Notes under the pieces: generated by a model
Told to the model about the DNA's origin: nothing
Database searches by the model: none
What the model saw: only the letters and a program-made list of their open reading frames with translations
Made by a program: the position numbers and the translations under genes
Part shown: one piece after another, positions 62,599 to 64,000 of the stretch
Layout: every line of letters starts with the position of its first letter
Position numbering within the stretch: position 1 is the first letter of the stretch
Source of the DNA: CALBZH01 sp964538515
GTDB taxonomy: Bacteria; Desulfobacterota; Syntrophobacteria; Syntrophobacterales; Syntrophobacteraceae
NCBI GenBank assembly: GCA_964538515.1
Contig: CAZIEW010000004.1
Coordinates: 1 to 64,000 of the forward strand
Length of the DNA stretch: 64,000 nucleotides
Reading direction: 5' to 3'

Positions 62599-63079
62599 TT
62601 ACGGAGCCCTCCCTGAGCGTTTTTATCCTTCCCAGCCATTCTTCGCCGTTCACCCCCGACCAGCTCGCAACGCGATCGGTGTTGTCGACGCCGCGGTAAT
62701 GCACGCGCAGTCGCCTCGAGCTCAGACGCGGGCCGGTCGCGCTCCCTTTGGTCTCCACTGCGGTAATTCGCTCGAGAGGGATGCGCAGGTCGACCGGGCG
62801 CTGAGTGAGTCTGAAGTAAAGGCCGTCTTCAGTCAGCACCAAGACCCCCAAGCCGCGCCATTGACCGTCCCACTCCCTCCGCAGACCGCGTAACCGCGCT
62901 TTTGTGGCGAATAGCAGGATGGGGATTCCATGCAGCTGAGACCGTATCTCATACAAGGCAGCCCTTTCCGCGCTCCGCCGAAGCGCACGGATCAGGAAGA
63001 GTACCGGCACAACGACTGCGACACCACACCCCCCCACCAAGAGGATTCCGGTCCAGAAATCAGCGTTATCCATCGGCAT
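62591..63079 (-). CDS. Membrane protein with PH-like domain, unknown function
   Basis: A 162-residue protein. One N-terminal helix (FWTGILLVGGCGVAVVVPVLFLI) followed by a cytoplasmic domain (LLFATKARLRGLRREWDGQWRGLGVLVLTEDGLYFRLTQRPVDLRIPLERITAVETKG), which has the strand pattern of bacterial PH-like domains. The end overlaps the MoeA start by eight bases, so the genes are co-transcribed. No link to molybdenum metabolism is known to me. The gene is probably real; function unknown. Confidence 0.65.
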   Translation of the reverse strand: MPMDNADFWTGILLVGGCGVAVVVPVLFLIRALRRSAERAALYEIRSQLHGIPILLFATKARLRGLRREWDGQWRGLGVLVLTEDGLYFRLTQRPVDLRIPLERITAVETKGSATGPRLSSRRLRVHYRGVDNTDRVASWSGVNGEEWLGRIKTLREGSVNG

Positions 63080-63546
63080 GCATCATGTTGTGCTCTCTAC
63101 GGGTGAATGAAACCTCGCCGCACGTTGAATCCTTTGACTCAGACCCATGTGCAGTCGGATTCCCTTTTATCCTAACCGTCGTTATCTGTGAACCCTTCAG
63201 AGAAAGGAAGGGCCCTTGGAGCTGACTGCGGGCCCAAGCGGAAGCATTGTTCTTGGCTCCGATGACGCAAGAGACGGCGGCTGGCTCCTATCCCTTCAAT
63301 GACGTAATACCTCGAATAACCCAAAGCTTAATCGTCTGCCGCGTGACTTCTCAATAGCCGTGGGCAAACGTGAGTGATGTGGCCGAGTTCTCCCAAACTG
63401 TCTTTCGTGTAGCCCTCAAAGCCGGAGCCGTGGCTCATTCAGCCGTTTCGTCTTGACAACACCATGATTCGATGGTTTCCTGTGGCACCGTCCAAGCCGC
63501 CACTGATGGAGGAGCGGCATCAGGCGATCGCGCACCTGAATGAGGA
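63080..63546. other. Intergenic region
   Basis: About 465 bases without a supported gene, promoter or repeat. The open frames here lack ribosome sites and family features. Confidence 0.45.
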
Positions 63547-63936
63547 ATGCGTTTGAAAGAGAAAACCTGCAAAGACAGAATGAGGGTGGTTTTGGGCCTC
63601 GCACTGGCCCTCTTTGTTCTTCTCGTAACCTCCTCGGTTCCCCTTTGCCATACCTGTCATCACCACAGGCCCGTCCTCCCCGGCACCGGCATTTCGCCGG
63701 AAACCACCCTCCCTGCCTATCCTTCGGTCGATTCCGAGGTTGAAGCGGACCGGCCGTGTCTGGCATGCATGTTCCTCAATGCCATCAATGCGAGTCAAAT
63801 ATCACTCTTCATCCTTGTCTTTGCGGTAGGACGAATCCTCGGCCTTCGGGGCCGCTCGCGTGAGGAGGGGATCATTGCGCATTTTGTCGCCTTTGCTCTC
63901 CAAACGCGGGGCCCACCCTACCAATCCTGTGTGTAA
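63547..63936 (+). CDS. Small membrane protein with Cys/His motif
   Basis: A protein of 129 residues, or 118 if it starts at ATG 63580. It has a signal-like helix (VVLGLALALFVLLVTSSVPL), then CHTCHHHRPV, a loop, a CLAC pair next to a second helix (NASQISLFILVFAVGRIL), and a C-terminal RGPPYQSC. The Cys/His groups on the outer face suggest metal binding; the terminal RGPP pattern is reminiscent of DUF2946-type proteins, but I am not sure. AGGA directly precedes the first ATG, which is too close, so the start is uncertain. It stands alone at the end of the window. Confidence 0.5.
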   Translation: MRLKEKTCKDRMRVVLGLALALFVLLVTSSVPLCHTCHHHRPVLPGTGISPETTLPAYPSVDSEVEADRPCLACMFLNAINASQISLFILVFAVGRILGLRGRSREEGIIAHFVAFALQTRGPPYQSCV

Positions 63937-64000
63937 CGAATCCTCGGCTCGGCAGTTCGGGGCAGAAGATTGCCGGTGCCTTACCACACGATATTCTCAC

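Overview
This 64 kb window looks like chromosomal DNA of a GC-rich, Gram-negative deltaproteobacterium (Desulfobacterota), possibly a sulfate-reducing or syntrophic member near Syntrophobacterales. This is inferred from the gene set: three sigma-54 dependent (NtrC-type) response regulators, many Cache/PAS histidine kinases, a full Mrp antiporter operon, an HpnN-like RND protein, a MoeA fused to a periplasmic-binding-like domain, a TauE/SafE permease with a DUF4881-type lipoprotein, and an OFA-type MFS transporter. There are no rRNA genes, CRISPR arrays, phage genes or complete insertion sequences. One initiator tRNA is present.

Layout. 0.2-8 kb: a short-chain dehydrogenase, then a signalling trio (a DHp-like protein without an ATPase domain, a Cache/HAMP histidine kinase, a sigma-54 regulator). 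The trio faces a sigma-54 promoter that precedes a small HTH protein and a Tim44-like protein. 8.2-11.4 kb: a decayed SLC13-type permease converges on a large RND/MMPL transporter. 11.9-19.7 kb: the Mrp (Mnh) Na+/H+ antiporter operon A-G, with mrpA split by a frameshift, translationally coupled to a threonine ammonia-lyase, then a PrmA-like methyltransferase. 19.9-24 kb: a tiny lipoprotein, an L,D-transpeptidase-like lipoprotein, glutaminyl cyclase, UDP-glucose dehydrogenase and a thioesterase. 24.1-29.7 kb: a Ski2-like helicase, metallophosphoesterase and acetyltransferase operon converging on a receiver-like/Ser-Thr kinase fusion. 29.9-34.3 kb: an MFS transporter, RfbC and an aminotransferase. 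34.5-42.8 kb: a huge secreted FecR-type protein with Asn- and Gln-rich repeats, a second sigma-54 regulator/kinase pair, a second L,D-transpeptidase and an unknown secreted protein. 42.9-47.1 kb: tRNA-fMet, a CDF metal exporter and an unusual PEP-synthase-like phosphotransferase. 47.1-51.8 kb: a Usp / small membrane protein / TauE / DUF4881 operon. 51.4-59.5 kb: a dense block of seven two-component proteins. 59.7-63.9 kb: a radical SAM activase, MoeA-PBP and small membrane proteins.

How the parts fit together. The clearest regulatory circuit is at 51-55 kb. A canonical sigma-54 promoter (51230-51248, minus strand) precedes the Usp-TauE-DUF4881 operon. About 100 bases upstream of it lies a 20-base motif that recurs with one mismatch (54299-54318) in the divergent promoter of the neighbouring histidine kinase and sigma-54 regulator. 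This suggests the regulator controls both the sulfur-anion permease operon and its own locus. A similar arrangement occurs at 4.7-6.5 kb. The HK-RR-HK-RR chain at 56-59.5 kb could be a phosphorelay.

All functional calls come from reading motifs and gene order. No database search was possible, and frameshift calls cannot be separated from sequencing error without the raw reads.
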